Shown here: positions 1 through 10,583 of the stretch, in pieces
Numbering within the stretch: position 1 is the stretch's first letter
Layout of the letters: every line of letters begins with the position of its first letter
Assembly (NCBI GenBank): GCA_021399445.1
Contig: JAJTUQ010000004.1
Location: 3,596,001-3,660,000 of the forward strand
DNA from: Xylogone sp. PMI_703
Lineage: Eukaryota; Ascomycota; Leotiomycetes
Direction: 5' to 3'
DNA length: 64,000 bases
Program-made: the position numbers and the translations under genes
Notes under the pieces: generated by a model
Told to the model about the DNA's origin: nothing
Databases searched by the model: none
The model's input: only the letters and a program-made list of their open reading frames with translations

Positions 1-697
1 ATCCATCTCGACGAGGACATACCAGTCCAGCTATAAAACAGTTAGTATATCTTCCAATTCATGAGGAGCACAGATGTGGTTGGCTTACCTATCAAAGATC
101 CAGTCTTTAACATTTGTCCAGGCATCCTCAGCTTTCTCCTCGGTTTCGTACCAATAGTTCTTGACTTGGTTAATTAAGCTGTCTTTATTTGCGGCAGCGG
201 TGTTGCTGGTCTCAGCACCCTTTTGCTTTAGGAAAGCGGTAATCTGGTTAGTGTCCCAGTCATTATAGGGAGCTGCAACTTTCGACTGCCAATTGTCTTT
301 AACAAGATTCTCGAGATCTCGTCGATCAGCTGGAGTTGGGTATGGGATGTTGTGATCCGAGAGCCATCTCTCGAGCTCAGTTTCATGCCATCTGTTGTAG
401 GCTATAGGAGATTTATGTTAGCTGAGAATTCTAGAAGGCATCATACCATACTGTGGTATACTTCAAAGGAAAGACAGCACAGGGGAAGTATGATATCATT
501 GGGTGGAACATTGGGTGAGCTACAAGGCAGCAGGTACCAGAGTAACTGAGCATTTCGTATATGCACTGATCCATGACCAGATGGTGCTTCAACTGAGAGA
601 ATGAAAGGAGATAGTACGACTTACCAGCTTTGCTGAACCAACTACTGGCTGTAGCCTCAGCAGCGAGAGCGAGAAGAAGAACTCGCGAGAGCTTCAT
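1..697 (-). CDS. Ish1/Msc1-domain protein with signal peptide, partial (3' end off the left edge)
   Basis: Exons read on the minus strand are 697-625, 401-89 and 30 to about 23, and the rest lies outside the window. The first 18 residues form a signal peptide (MKLSRVLLLALAAEATAS), so the product probably enters the secretory pathway or stays in the ER or nuclear envelope. Exon 2 encodes two putative-stress-protein (Ish1-type) repeats: one has the core RWLSDHNIPYPTPADRRDL, and the next begins at DWDTNQITAFLKQKG. Spacing and the W/L/G pattern are typical of the family, in which S. pombe Ish1 is a stress-response nuclear-envelope protein. The reading phase across the first two introns is exact. 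Exon 3 may be only 8 nt, because a GTATGT donor follows at once. The function in this organism is inferred from the family only. Confidence 0.8.
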
Positions 698-1506
698 GGT
701 GTGCAGATATCACGCCTTCACCTGCGTCACCTTAAAAAAAGCTATACGTGATTCTGCCTATGGCGAGGTGAGGTTGATGGGATGAAGTGATGTAGATAAT
801 GGAGTAGTTTTGCAAAGCTGAAGAGATGGATGGAAGTTTTAATAAAGTACGGGAGGGATGATGTAGAATGGTTATGATGTTTTCTACCGCAAACATTACG
901 GCTGAAGGCCAATCAACCCTTTTAAACCAAGATTTAACAACCACAGGCACCAGTGACGTAGAACGCTCTGAGGCCTTCCACAACGCTACAAAACACCGCC
1001 AAACAAAGGAAGACCCGCGCTTCCTGCCACTAGCCACGATCTTCAGCAATTGGATTCGCCCTCATGTTCGCCACGACTGGATCTATCTGAAGAGGATGCC
1101 AATTGTTGACGTTTGCCATGCAATTGCGCACCACAGCATGGGAAATGCGTGTGCTTCATCAATCTTGCTTCACTGGCCACAGCTCTTCATGGTGATGTCA
1201 TCACGATCAAGCCACAGCACAGGCCAACCACTCTGCATCATGAAACACCACTGCGGGGTAGCTCCAGCACGCCCGAGGGAGTCATTCAATCACAAGCTCA
1301 CCAGTCTAGACCTTTGGAGCGTGGGTATCTTGGGCGTAGATCCAACGGTGCAATATATATATTTCATGAGATCTAGCATAATAATTTCTTGGCTCCGATT
1401 TGTGTGCCACATTCCAGGACCCCACGCCATGTTCATGTCTAGACTCGAATAGCCAACAAACCTTCTGCTTCACTAAACGGGGTGACTTTTCTTAGGTATC
1501 TACAGC
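698..1506. other. gene-free stretch between the Ish1-type gene and the hydrolase
   Basis: This is the upstream region of the Ish1-type gene and the 3' flank of the hydrolase. A 194-residue open frame on the plus strand (868-1452) has no recognisable domain, and its composition looks like chance translation. I see no RNA gene or repeat here. Confidence 0.6.
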
Positions 1507-2388
1507 TCACACCAGAAACTCTTTAATGTGCTTTAGCACTGCCTCAGGTGCTTCTTCAGGGACAAAATGTCCACTGTCAACACTCTCTCCATCAACAGAG
1601 CTGTTCGATACGTTCTTCCATTCCTTCAACGGATCAAAGAACTTCGCAACCACTCCTTGTTTCCCCCACAGAACCCTTAGTGGACACTGAATCTGCCTTC
1701 CATTCTTGATATCCTCTTTAGCTTCTTCCAGATCAATCGTCGCTGCGGCTCTGTAATCCTCGCACATGCCGTGTACCGTCTCTGCATCTCCAAACTGCGC
1801 AGCGTAAATCTTCATTGTGGCCTCATCATGGCTCTTACTCAATAGCTTCCCCTTCATTAAATCCTGGTTCTGCAAGAGCGTGTTCTCCGGAAGTGGCTCT
1901 GGCTGAACAAAATAAAACCAATGCCAATAAGCAATAGCAAAGCCCATGGATGTCTGCTCGTACATGGCAAGGGTAGGGCAGATATCCAGCACGATTACCT
2001 TGCGAACCTTCTCGGGGTGATCAACACATAATTTATGTGCAACTCGTCCTCCGCGATCGTGGCCTACTACGTAAAACTTGTGAAGCCCGAGAGAGGTCAT
2101 GACAGCGACGCAATCCCGGGCCATGGTACTCTTTGCGTAAGCAACATGCTTGGATGCAGCTCCTGATGGCGGCTTGCTAGATGCCCCGTATCCACGAAGA
2201 TCGATAGCAACTATTGTGTATTCTGAGATAAGTTGAGGCGTGATCCGATGCCAGATGTGGTGTGTTTGTGGGCAACCATGGAGAAGGAGAAGAGCCGGCT
2301 TTCCCGATGATTTATCCCCAGACACAATGCCATGAATTGTGACGGAGGAGTCGACAGAGATGTTGAAATCAGAAAACCCGGGAAACAT
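1507..2388 (-). CDS. alpha/beta-hydrolase of the fluoroacetate/haloacetate dehalogenase - epoxide hydrolase family
   Basis: A single-exon gene encoding 293 residues, close to the usual family length of about 295-305. Visible motifs are the oxyanion HGCPQ at about 37-41, the nucleophile elbow GHDRGGR with Asp111, and the C-terminal catalytic His274 in DSGHFVPEEAPE. Residues aligned by eye to fluoroacetate dehalogenases are Asp111 (nucleophile), Arg112 and Arg115 (carboxylate binding), Asp135 (VLDICPT), the halide-pocket pair His156-Trp157, and Tyr212. Family members hydrolyse alpha-halocarboxylic acids through an ester on the Asp. Many fungal relatives are called only epoxide hydrolase, so the substrate is inference. 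There is no signal peptide, so a cytosolic location is expected. Confidence 0.88.
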   Translation of the reverse strand: MFPGFSDFNISVDSSVTIHGIVSGDKSSGKPALLLLHGCPQTHHIWHRITPQLISEYTIVAIDLRGYGASSKPPSGAASKHVAYAKSTMARDCVAVMTSLGLHKFYVVGHDRGGRVAHKLCVDHPEKVRKVIVLDICPTLAMYEQTSMGFAIAYWHWFYFVQPEPLPENTLLQNQDLMKGKLLSKSHDEATMKIYAAQFGDAETVHGMCEDYRAAATIDLEEAKEDIKNGRQIQCPLRVLWGKQGVVAKFFDPLKEWKNVSNSSVDGESVDSGHFVPEEAPEAVLKHIKEFLV

Positions 2389-2828
2389 TATATAGATTTC
2401 AGAATGAATTCGTAATAATAAATTGCAGAGCGATCAAAATTTACAATTACAACCCTTTCGTTGAGCAATGTTGGAGATATAATGAGGGGAAGTGAAAGGT
2501 TGTATAAAACCCCCTTTGGTACGCGCGTAATGTACTGTGTACTCGAATCAAACGTCTGAGCTACTGCAAACATGATTCATTCGGGCCGGGTCTTAATAGT
2601 CCACGCTCACATATCATCCAGCAGACAAAAATCACTAGCTATACGAAAGATCCTGATACTAATAGAAAGAGTGACGCAGCCATTCGTCGCAAGAAGAGTA
2701 ATTATCACCTTAACGCATCTTAGATAAATTTTCAGGTAATTATGAGTCGGCTCCCCAGAATAGGAAAGCAAGTATATTGGCAGTAAGCAGAAATCTATTA
2801 ATACGCCTCTCACGGGCAAACCCCAATT

Positions 2829-5079
2829 TTACGATATTATCTCCAACAACATAGCAGAGCCCTTGTTTCCAGCTTTCTTCTCCTGGGCCAGCGCCTTTAA
2901 ACTTTTCCTTTTCCTTGCCGACGAGGATGCCTCGTCGGTATCTCTTGCAATATGTCCTCCTTTTTGTTTAGCAGTCTCCCCTTTGGCTGCGGCTTGAAGT
3001 TCCGACTTGTTCTTCTTGAGTATGCTGATCAACTCGTCTCTCTTTGAGAATGAGTCACATTCAAGCATAGACAAAACGACAAAGGAACTCGACCCAGTTG
3101 CCCATTCTATGATATGATCTTTGATTCGTGGATACAATATATCAGCAAAGTTAAGAGGAGGCTCAACCGGGACGACTTTCTTGGCCTTTGCATCGAAGCG
3201 TCCTCCAGCAACAAGGGCTTTAAGCATTCTGCCTCCGTGCGGGTTGTTTGCTATGTGAGATAGCGTCGGGATCTCCTCTGCTTCCGCATCACCTTCATAT
3301 GCGTTATCTTCGGTCGCTGGGTTGTCGTTAGGATCCCCTGCTGCAACCTCGGCAATTGCGTTTAGAGCCGCTGATTTGTCACCCTCGGCATGAAAGAGAA
3401 CTTCAGCAATGAACTTGCAGCCAAGAGACGTTGTTATTAGCTGTGTGGCGCCAGAAGCAATTGCCTTAAGAAGATATGGAGATAATGCATTTGCAAGCTC
3501 CTGTCGCCGTAACTCTGGGTCCTTCTTACTCGTTGTGGTTCGAATAGTGTCAATCTCAGCAAGGAGTTCTAGATCAGAAGAGATCTGTGCGGGAAAGAGA
3601 GATTTGGAACGGCCTGAGAAAAGATATAGTAGAGTCGTACGAGCAACGAGATCATTTGCGTAAACGGCAATGTTCTCAACTTGTTTTCCTTCATTTTTAC
3701 TCAACAATTCCGGGAAAATTGACTTTGCTGTCAAGACCGTATCATCAATAACCTCGTATGCTGTAAGGATGACAGTATGCGCTTTTGGATCGGATACCAT
3801 CAGCTGCAAAGTATCTTTATATGCCTTTAGAAGGTATTTTCGGTCTTTTGCAGTGCCATTTGCCAAGGCCAGGCACACCAGGCGAGAGCCAGACTTGGTA
3901 AAAGCCATATTTTTGAGTAAATCGCCCTCCTCATCCCCCTTGATTATCTCCAAGAATTCGGTGGCTTCCTCGGATCCTGGTTTCGTATTTAGGTAGTACT
4001 GGAGCATAGCATCATGAAGAAGTGTGAATCCAGTAGTTCGCTTCTGAATTAAGTGATTTATAAGTTCGCGAAGAGGCTGCATTATGGTATTTCGTTTGCT
4101 AGCATCTTCTTTCAAAATCTCTGATAAATCTGAAGTAACATTCTCCTTGCCATCCTTCTGGAAGAGAGAAAATTCCGGCCCATACCATTCCCGAAGAATA
4201 ATACTCTTCTGCTGCTTGGTTGCGACACCGCGGTATATATCATCTAAGATCCAAGAGGCCTCAGGGTGTTTTATTAGCCGCCTAACATGACCATAGAATT
4301 CTGGTATGATCAGATCCCGAATTTCTGTGTCTCCTAAAACCAGAAGCTTTCCAATGAGGAATTTTGCATATTTGCTTTCAGCTAGTTGACGGTATGTTCC
4401 TGACAATTCCCTGGCAATGATTCGTCTCTGTTCCTTGTTTCCGTACTTAATGGCCGTCTGGATCACCCGCACAGAGTCATGCTTCAGCACAAAGTCTTTG
4501 ATGCGTCCAGTAATGATTCCGAAGAGTTCCTCAATCAATTGCTTCCTCTCTTCGATAGGAATATTGGTCCTTAATCGGAGACGCTCCCATATCCTTTTCG
4601 TTTGTATCAATGAGTCTGCTAACGGCTTCGCAGCTTTGCGCTCCTGAGCCAATTGCTTCTGTTTTGCATGCGCTTCTCTAGATGACTGACCTGAAAGGTG
4701 TGAGATGGATATATAACGTGAACAAGAAACACATACTGTTATTCGCGACCGCTTTCAATCGGTCCGGATGAACGCCTTTCGAATTTTGCGGAGGTTCCTC
4801 AGAATCGCTCTCATCATTTTCTAATAGCACTCCTCCATCAGAATCTGATTCAGGCTCAGGTGCCTCTGCGGATAGCTTTGCAGCCTTGGTTTGGCTCTTG
4901 GTTTGGCTCTTGGTTTGTCTCGTTTTGAAAGGCTTGCTTCTTTGGCTCCTAGCGGATGGCTGTTTGCTAGTTTTCTCAAATTTAGGCTTTTTACTTCCAA
5001 CATTCTGAGATACCTTAGTCGGGGCAGATTTCCGTTTAGTCCCAACAACTGCGGCTTTTGTTGCTGTCGTAGTAGACAT
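2829..5079 (-). CDS. puf6: Puf6, pumilio-repeat ribosome-biogenesis protein
   Basis: Two exons, 5079-4737 and 4690-2829, joined by a phase-1 intron with a GTATGT donor and TTTCAG acceptor, give about 734 residues. The first 110 residues are rich in Lys and Ser with acidic stretches, typical of a nucleolar protein. Pumilio-like repeats follow (for example HDSVRVIQTAIKYGNKEQRR and ESKYAKFLIGKLLVLG), then a CPL-type helical region. S. cerevisiae Puf6 is a nucleolar 60S assembly factor and a translational repressor of ASH1 mRNA. The ATG at 5079 is chosen over an in-frame ATG at 5130 because MSTTTATKAA starts the family-like basic tail. The gene is divergent from gir2 across 181 bp. Confidence 0.9.
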
Positions 5080-5260
5080 CTTTGTTGTTATCACCAGCAA
5101 ATCAAATGGTGATAACAATATTTTTGACAAGGCTTCGAAGTTTTCTGCTTTCTGCGGAGCGATACCGAATTGGCGCTAGACCTATTTCGTAACCCCAAAT
5201 TCTACGATAGTTAACCCCTCCACAATTTCACTAGATATTGAGGGGTACCATCCCGTCACA

Positions 5261-6026
5261 ATGGGGAGAGAGGAACAAATTGAGGAACGGGAGGTGCTTG
5301 ACAGTATCTTCCCGGAAGAAATACAAGGTTAGTTACGTATCCAGGCACACCAGAACTGTTGTATTTCACATAGATCTAACAACTTTTGTAGACATATCAG
5401 ATGTAGAATTTAGAGTATCAGTCCTCCTGGACGTTACGAACGATGACGGCGATGAATCAGAGCCTCCAACAATTCTCCTACAAGTCAGATATCCCGAGGC
5501 ATATCCAGAAGAAGCACCCATTCTAGATATACTTGCGCCTCCAAATGCACCATCACATCCTTATTTTAGTGTGTCTGCGGACAAAACATTACTACTAGAT
5601 GGCCTCACTGCTACAATAGAAGAAAATATTGGAATGGCTATGGTATTTACGATCGTCTCTACGCTAAAAGAGAATGCCGAACAGCTTATTAGCGAACGAC
5701 AACAAGCTGCAAGGGAAAGGCATGAACAAGAAATATTGGCAGCGGAAAGAGAGGAGAATAAGAAATTCCATGGAACTCCAGTTACCCCAGAAACATTCAA
5801 AGCCTGGAGAGAGCAGTTCCTGAAAGAGATGGAAGAGTTACGACTCAGGGAGGAGGCTGAAGAAGAAGCCGCGGAGAGGAAAAGGAACAGAGGAAAGGAG
5901 GCTGTTGTTCAATTGACCGGAAAACAACTTTGGGAGAGAGGACTTGTTGGTAAGGTTGATGAAGATGAAGAGGACTATGAAGAAGAACCGCTTCCAGAAG
6001 TCGCGAAACTGAAAGTGGAGTCTTAA
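5261..6026 (+). CDS. gir2: Gir2/RWDD1-type RWD-domain protein
   Basis: Two exons, 5261-5327 and 5392-6026, joined through a phase-1 intron (GTTAGT donor, TTGTAG acceptor), give 233 residues. The start is set by MGREEQIEEREVLDSIFPEE, the usual opening of an RWD domain. The RWD fold covers about residues 1-110, including the YPEAYPEEAP motif. After it comes a charged helix rich in Glu and Arg, then the LTGKQLWERGL segment typical of Gir2/RWDD1, then an acidic tail. Gir2 binds Gcn1 and the Rbg2 GTPase and tunes general amino-acid control on ribosomes. It is divergent from puf6, so both neighbours have ribosome-related roles. Confidence 0.87.
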
Positions 6027-6375
6027 AATATCGTATTTGCGTTCCAGTGGTATGGGCCGCAGTCTGCACTATTCCGATATGCTTGGCTGTGTGATAAACA
6101 AAACAAGTATTTTAAGGATATGAAAGAGAGGTAGACATGAAAGCGTTGAGGGCATCTAATGGAGACCCCGATTTATAGAAATTATTATAATTCATCATAC
6201 TCTATATAGAGTATGTAAGCTGCCAAATCAGTCCTACTAAAGGAAATATTTTTGATACCAATATACCAAGATTCTATTTTCCCGAAAACATTGAAATTAA
6301 GATTTAAATCTCCTGCATTCCAGCCTGCTGACTACAACGCCTTATATGCCAATACCTTGATCCCGGGTGACCACA
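6027..6375. other. convergent 3' region between gir2 and acl4
   Basis: AT-rich space between two converging genes. It holds the perfect 20-bp palindrome at 6196-6215 listed separately, and otherwise nothing I can name. Confidence 0.6.
6196..6215. repeat. perfect 20-bp palindrome in a convergent intergenic region
   Basis: The half-site is CATACTCTAT, followed directly by its reverse complement with no spacer. It lies 170 bp after the gir2 stop and 160 bp from the acl4 stop, so it could form a hairpin in either 3' UTR. A role in 3'-end formation is inference. Confidence 0.7.
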
Positions 6376-7569
6376 TCATGCTTCAGCCATAACCTCATCC
6401 TCATTTCCGTTACTATCTTCATCCTCCCAGGCATCCTCGTCGTCTTCCTCGGCAGATCCCATCTCTCCTAGTTCTTTGTTTAATGTTGACAATAGCTCTC
6501 TAGCATGCTCCCCGAGTCTCTCATCTTCGTAATCCTGAAGTTCAAATAGCCGTAAACTCTGACTAAGCCATTGTCGGCTTGATATCCATGATACTTTCCA
6601 ATTTTCTCCGTCCGTTTCAGTATTTTCAGGGTGCTTCCCGTTCTTTAGCTTCTCTCCCATTATATACAGACCCCATCCGCCCAGATACCAAACCTCAACA
6701 CTGCTATCATCTTCGCCTACTAATCTTTCCAATACTTCTATTGCCTCTGTATCCATTTCGGCCTCCAGCAGGAGCCTGGCTAGGGAGACTCGTGTGGGAA
6801 AATCCGGCACTAATGGGTTCTCAGTCGGGAGGCCTTTCCATATATCGAGGCTCCGATGCAAGGCAGCCGTCGCATCTTCTAGTCGCTCTTGTGATATCCT
6901 GACGTTCGCAAGTGTTTGCCAAGGTTCTGGATATCCTGGAGCAACCATAGTTGCTTCTGTAACAAGCGCTTCGCATCTCTGTTCTGCATCCTCTTCCCAT
7001 GACAAGTCTGTCATATAAACCTCAGCTACACTGCAGAGAGCGAGAGCCAATTTCCTCCTCTTCTCTTCCAATGCAGCCTCTGCCTCCTCATCCAATTTGC
7101 CTGCGTCTAGAAGAGATTGAATCTGTATCCTTAAACTTTTCGCACCTTTTTCAAACCAGTGCACGCTATCCTCTCTTCCCTCTTCACTTAATTGGGCCAG
7201 CCAAAGGAATTTTTCAGGCCCACCTCCCACATCTTCTGCGATTGTCCCATCTTCATCAATAGACGCGGCCCGGAAAAAATATTCCCTTGCGGTATCAATC
7301 TCTCCAAGTTCAACATGGATCTCCCCTAGTAGATTAAGCGCAGGTAAGGCATCTATCGAATTTGGGTCAACCGCATCTAAAGCGCGCTTTGCGAATGGCA
7401 CTGAACTCTCAATATCGCCTTGCTGCAATGCAACAGTTGCTTTAGCAAGCAATTGCGCGGGCGAGATTGTGGGCGGTGAGGAGGGGTTGGAGAGGTTTGC
7501 TGCGACACGATTGAGAGTTGACTTCTCACGGGTCCTTGACTTCTTTTTGGTTGGTTTTGTCTTTGCCAT
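6376..7569 (-). CDS. acl4: Acl4-like TPR assembly chaperone of ribosomal protein L4
   Basis: A single exon of 397 residues. A Lys-rich N-terminus (MAKTKPTKKKSRTREK) is followed by tetratricopeptide-like helical repeats from about residue 38 to 365, including LLAKATVALQQGDIESSVPF and ALNLLGEIHVELGEIDTARE. An acidic C-terminal tail (EEDDEDAWEDEDSNGNEDE) ends the protein. This arrangement and length match Acl4 of S. cerevisiae, which binds the internal loop of nascent uL4 (Rpl4) and escorts it to the nucleus and pre-60S particle. The basic head could be a nuclear signal and the acidic tail a histone- or rRNA-mimicking clamp; both are inference. Confidence 0.82.
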   Translation of the reverse strand: MAKTKPTKKKSRTREKSTLNRVAANLSNPSSPPTISPAQLLAKATVALQQGDIESSVPFAKRALDAVDPNSIDALPALNLLGEIHVELGEIDTAREYFFRAASIDEDGTIAEDVGGGPEKFLWLAQLSEEGREDSVHWFEKGAKSLRIQIQSLLDAGKLDEEAEAALEEKRRKLALALCSVAEVYMTDLSWEEDAEQRCEALVTEATMVAPGYPEPWQTLANVRISQERLEDATAALHRSLDIWKGLPTENPLVPDFPTRVSLARLLLEAEMDTEAIEVLERLVGEDDSSVEVWYLGGWGLYIMGEKLKNGKHPENTETDGENWKVSWISSRQWLSQSLRLFELQDYEDERLGEHARELLSTLNKELGEMGSAEEDDEDAWEDEDSNGNEDEVMAEA

Positions 7570-8074
7570 TGTGAAATCTCGTGGTGATCTAGAAGGAATA
7601 TGTTAGGTGTTAAGCTGTCATGTTGAATTTGGGCGCTGAAATTTAAACCCGGCAGAATTTCACTTTTTTTTGTCTAGTTATCGATTGGCGATAAGCGCAA
7701 TCGCGGGGGTTGAGGGGCTCAAGGGGCAGAGGTGGTATGGCAGTACCTCTTCACGCCGGCCAATGTGATGGGAATCTCCGATGAATTCCAAAGAAAGTGT
7801 TGGATAAATATAAAACTTGTGCGATATATCCCTCTGCTTAGACATTAATTTTGTGACAGATCTGATCCTTGGCCTGTGTGGTGGTCTAGTCTAGGCCATG
7901 AACTAAATCATTACCCGGCTCAAGGCGCCTCTAACTGATTAAAGCAATAGAAGCAGCATTCTAAGTGTGTATCAAAATAATATCTTCAGTAATTATATGT
8001 CAGCGTCATCATGACATGATTACCCAACTCCAGCCCTATATAGACAGTAATATATGTGAAAGTATTATATATGC
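7570..8074. other. upstream region of acl4, 3' flank of the next gene
   Basis: No open frame with family character and no RNA gene seen. The half nearest the acl4 start contains a T-tract and short palindromic GGCGATAAGCGC-like sequence. Confidence 0.5.
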
Positions 8075-9054
8075 TTAATGAGCGCCTTCAACTTCAGCAG
8101 ATTTTCCAGAGACAGCGAGAGACTGAGTGTTCCCTAGCTCTTCTCCTGCTCCACTCTGACCTCTCTTCCTTCCAGGGATGTGGAAACCGCTCGAGGATGG
8201 TATAACCCCGAGCTCTTCCCCAGTTCCGCTTTGGCCTCTTTTCCTACCTGTGATATGAAATCTGGATCCGGAACTGGGCTGAGAATTCGAATCCGAGCTG
8301 TCCCCAAATTTAGAGAAGAAGCCCTTCTTTTTCGGGTGCTTGCTCTGGTCATCATTCAAGCCAACGTCCTCGAACCCTTCTTCCGCGGTTGGTGGCTGCT
8401 TGTCAAATCGCCGCTCCCCTATTGCCGAACGTGGAAGCCTGGCCATTCGAGCAGAATCCAGACTTTGACGGCCAATCTCGTAAGACAATACAGGCGATTT
8501 TGCTGAAATATCCTAGAGTGCATAAGATATAGTGCTAAGGGGGAGAACAGCACGAGGAATCTCACAAATGATCTTCTATATGAGTCAAACGACTCTCTAG
8601 ATATCGAGAACGGTTCAATCTCCTTCTCGTTATCGTAAGAGTTTGTTGAGCCGCTAGGATTTGATTTGCGGGACCAAAAACCCTTCTTCTCCGGTGGTGA
8701 AGGCTAGAACGCCAGTTAGCCTCGATTTGGCAATAAGAATGAAGAACTCACAGGCAAATATACTCCACTATCGTTGACGACTGTTTCCTCGGTTTCATCA
8801 GTAAATGTTCTCATGTTCCGAAACTTCCGCATTTATATGGCTGTCTCAAAACACTTGTACATTGGAGCCATACCACTCATCTTGTACTCCATCGGCTCGC
8901 TCCTTTCACTTCGAAAGCTCCTTGCAGATGATTTAGAACCAACCGTATCGACCTTCTCGAACGATGGGCGAGGCTGGGCTTGCGCTGGTTCGCGAAGACC
9001 ATCCTCCGCTGCATCTGGGCCGGTTTTCTTTGCGAATGGGTTGCGAATAGGCAT
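8075..9054 (-). CDS. conserved disordered fungal protein with C-terminal GRKRGQSG repeats
   Basis: Four exons (9054-8874, 8780-8752, 8703-8566, 8512-8075), with phase kept at each junction, give 261 residues. I recognise the pattern from other Pezizomycotina but know no function. The start MPIRNPFAKK, the centre FEKVDTVGSKSSARSFRS, the junction MSVVNDSGVYLPPSP, EPFSISRESFDSYRRSF, and GFEDVGLNDD followed by KKKGFFSKFGD are all family-like. The C-terminus holds two near-copies of FHIxGRKRGQSGxGEELG. RKRGQS resembles a basophilic-kinase site. There is no membrane segment or enzyme motif. The second exon is only 29 nt, so automated models may miss it. Confidence 0.8.
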
Positions 9055-9985
9055 GGCGAGATTGTGCCGATTGTACCTACAACAGTAGATGGCAAAGGGT
9101 GGGGGAAGGCGGGACTTATGAAGAAGGAAAGGTTGATATATGATTATCTACCGTTCCCGCATCTGATGCGGAGTTAGATCAAGCAATGATTTCACGCCGT
9201 TGCTGACAGGCGCATTCTGTGACGTCTTGGAATAGGTCGGCTAAGAGAGTCTTTGGCTGGGATAAAATCAATGTGCAGGAATTAATTAGTGCTCTCGTGC
9301 TTTGATGTCAACGGAGCCCAAATTCCCCGAGGCGGTGATGCTACATCCACACCTGCTTGTACCTCCGTACTAATCGCTGTGCTGCGGGTGGCCGTGTGGT
9401 ACCTGTACCTTGCGGGGAGGGGCTTGGGCGCCCGCCGTGGCAAGTATATGTCATCATCCTGCACTGTACCTGGACCCTCGGAAATGCCGATGGGTCGAAC
9501 AATACTTCAATGCCATCGAAGCCAGAGAATATGGAGTAATCTACAAAGAGGTTTTGCTTGTCTGTAGGGTCTGGTGTAGCCTGACTTCATAAAGCTTCTG
9601 ACTGTCATTCAATGAAGTTGTAGAAGTAGATGCATGCGGGGCAGTAGGGTTATTCACATATACATCAAGAGGAAGAGGCGCACAGGAAGACCGCTAGACA
9701 CAAATCAATAGGAACTAATGTAGAGGTTGCAATGATGTATTGAGCTAACAAACGTCTTTCTTTGTTCTCATTGCGCGCACCTTAGCTTTCGCTATTTGCC
9801 TTGCCAGAGTATCGCCAGGTTACGCAAAGTACATTTTGAAGCACCTTCCTCAACCGTTTGAGCAAACAGAAAATACTGTGGTCTCCAGAGCTCTTAAAAC
9901 TGTGTCTGCAACTTTCCAGTGGCTCTACTTTCTCATTGAACCGCAGATATCTAGTTAGTTGTCTTCTATTTCAAACTTAAAGAGG
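9055..9985. other. intergenic region with GTAC-rich segment
   Basis: Divergent upstream space of two genes. Between about 9350 and 9470 it is GC-rich and has CTGTAC at 9403-9408 and 9464-9469, the same short motif seen in the other long gene-free regions. The short open frames here overlap one another in different frames and look non-coding. Confidence 0.55.
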
Positions 9986-10583
9986 ATGGGCCTGCTATTC
10001 TTCAACTCGTGGGCTCTCTGGGAGAAGATGACCTTTGTTAGTGTGAATATTTCTCTCCCTTTTGCGTACGGAATCCTGATACGTTGATGTGTAGGTTCTG
10101 GCCATCGCAATTCTCCTAGTATTCCTTGCAGGGTTTGTGAAGTTGGGATGGCAGAATAGACTCTTGAAAAAGAAGCAAAAAGAAGCAGAAGAAAAAAGAA
10201 CGAAAATCGAAAGTATGAGAAGAAAGGGACGTTTCATCAGTAAACAGAAGAACCATGGCATTCCATTTGGCGTAAGAGCACTCCAGAAAGGCATATTTGT
10301 CGAAGGAATATGGGCGCCAATGGAGGCCGATCTCAAGCGGAGCTCTCTCGAGTATGGTCGTCACCAAAGCCTCGTGGAGCCGTCTCGCAGCTCTAAAGGA
10401 GTGAACGTAGGCGACGCAGCAATTGCTCCTGTCCAACACATGCAAAGGAATTCAAGAAGCTCGTGGTCGGACGAGGTTGATGTTACCGAGCTCTCAAATA
10501 GAGAATATCCATTTTCACATCCAAGGAGTCAACGCTTTCACGGATCAAGCTTGCCTCCGAGTTTCTTTCCTACTCGAGCATGA
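9986..10583 (+). CDS. small single-pass membrane protein, uncharacterised
   Basis: Two exons, 9986-10036 and 10095-10583, joined at phase 0 (GTTAGT donor, GTGTAG acceptor), give 179 residues. The N-terminus MGLLFFNSWALWEKMTF leads into one hydrophobic helix, VLAIAILLVFLAGFVKLGW (about 18-36), followed by a strongly basic stretch, RLLKKKQKEAEEKRTKIESMRRKGR. Positive charge after the helix suggests the C-terminus faces the cytosol. The segment FGVRALQKGIFVEGIWAP looks conserved-protein-like, and the tail is Ser-rich. No enzyme family was recognised. The splice is supported by the way it completes the membrane helix. Confidence 0.7.

Noticed and set aside
868..1452. 194-codon open frame on the plus strand
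   Set aside because: No domain, no family-like composition, and overlapped by another frame. It lies in the upstream region of the Ish1-type gene.
3409..4647. Several frames antisense to puf6
   Set aside because: They mirror the real coding strand and show no conserved features.
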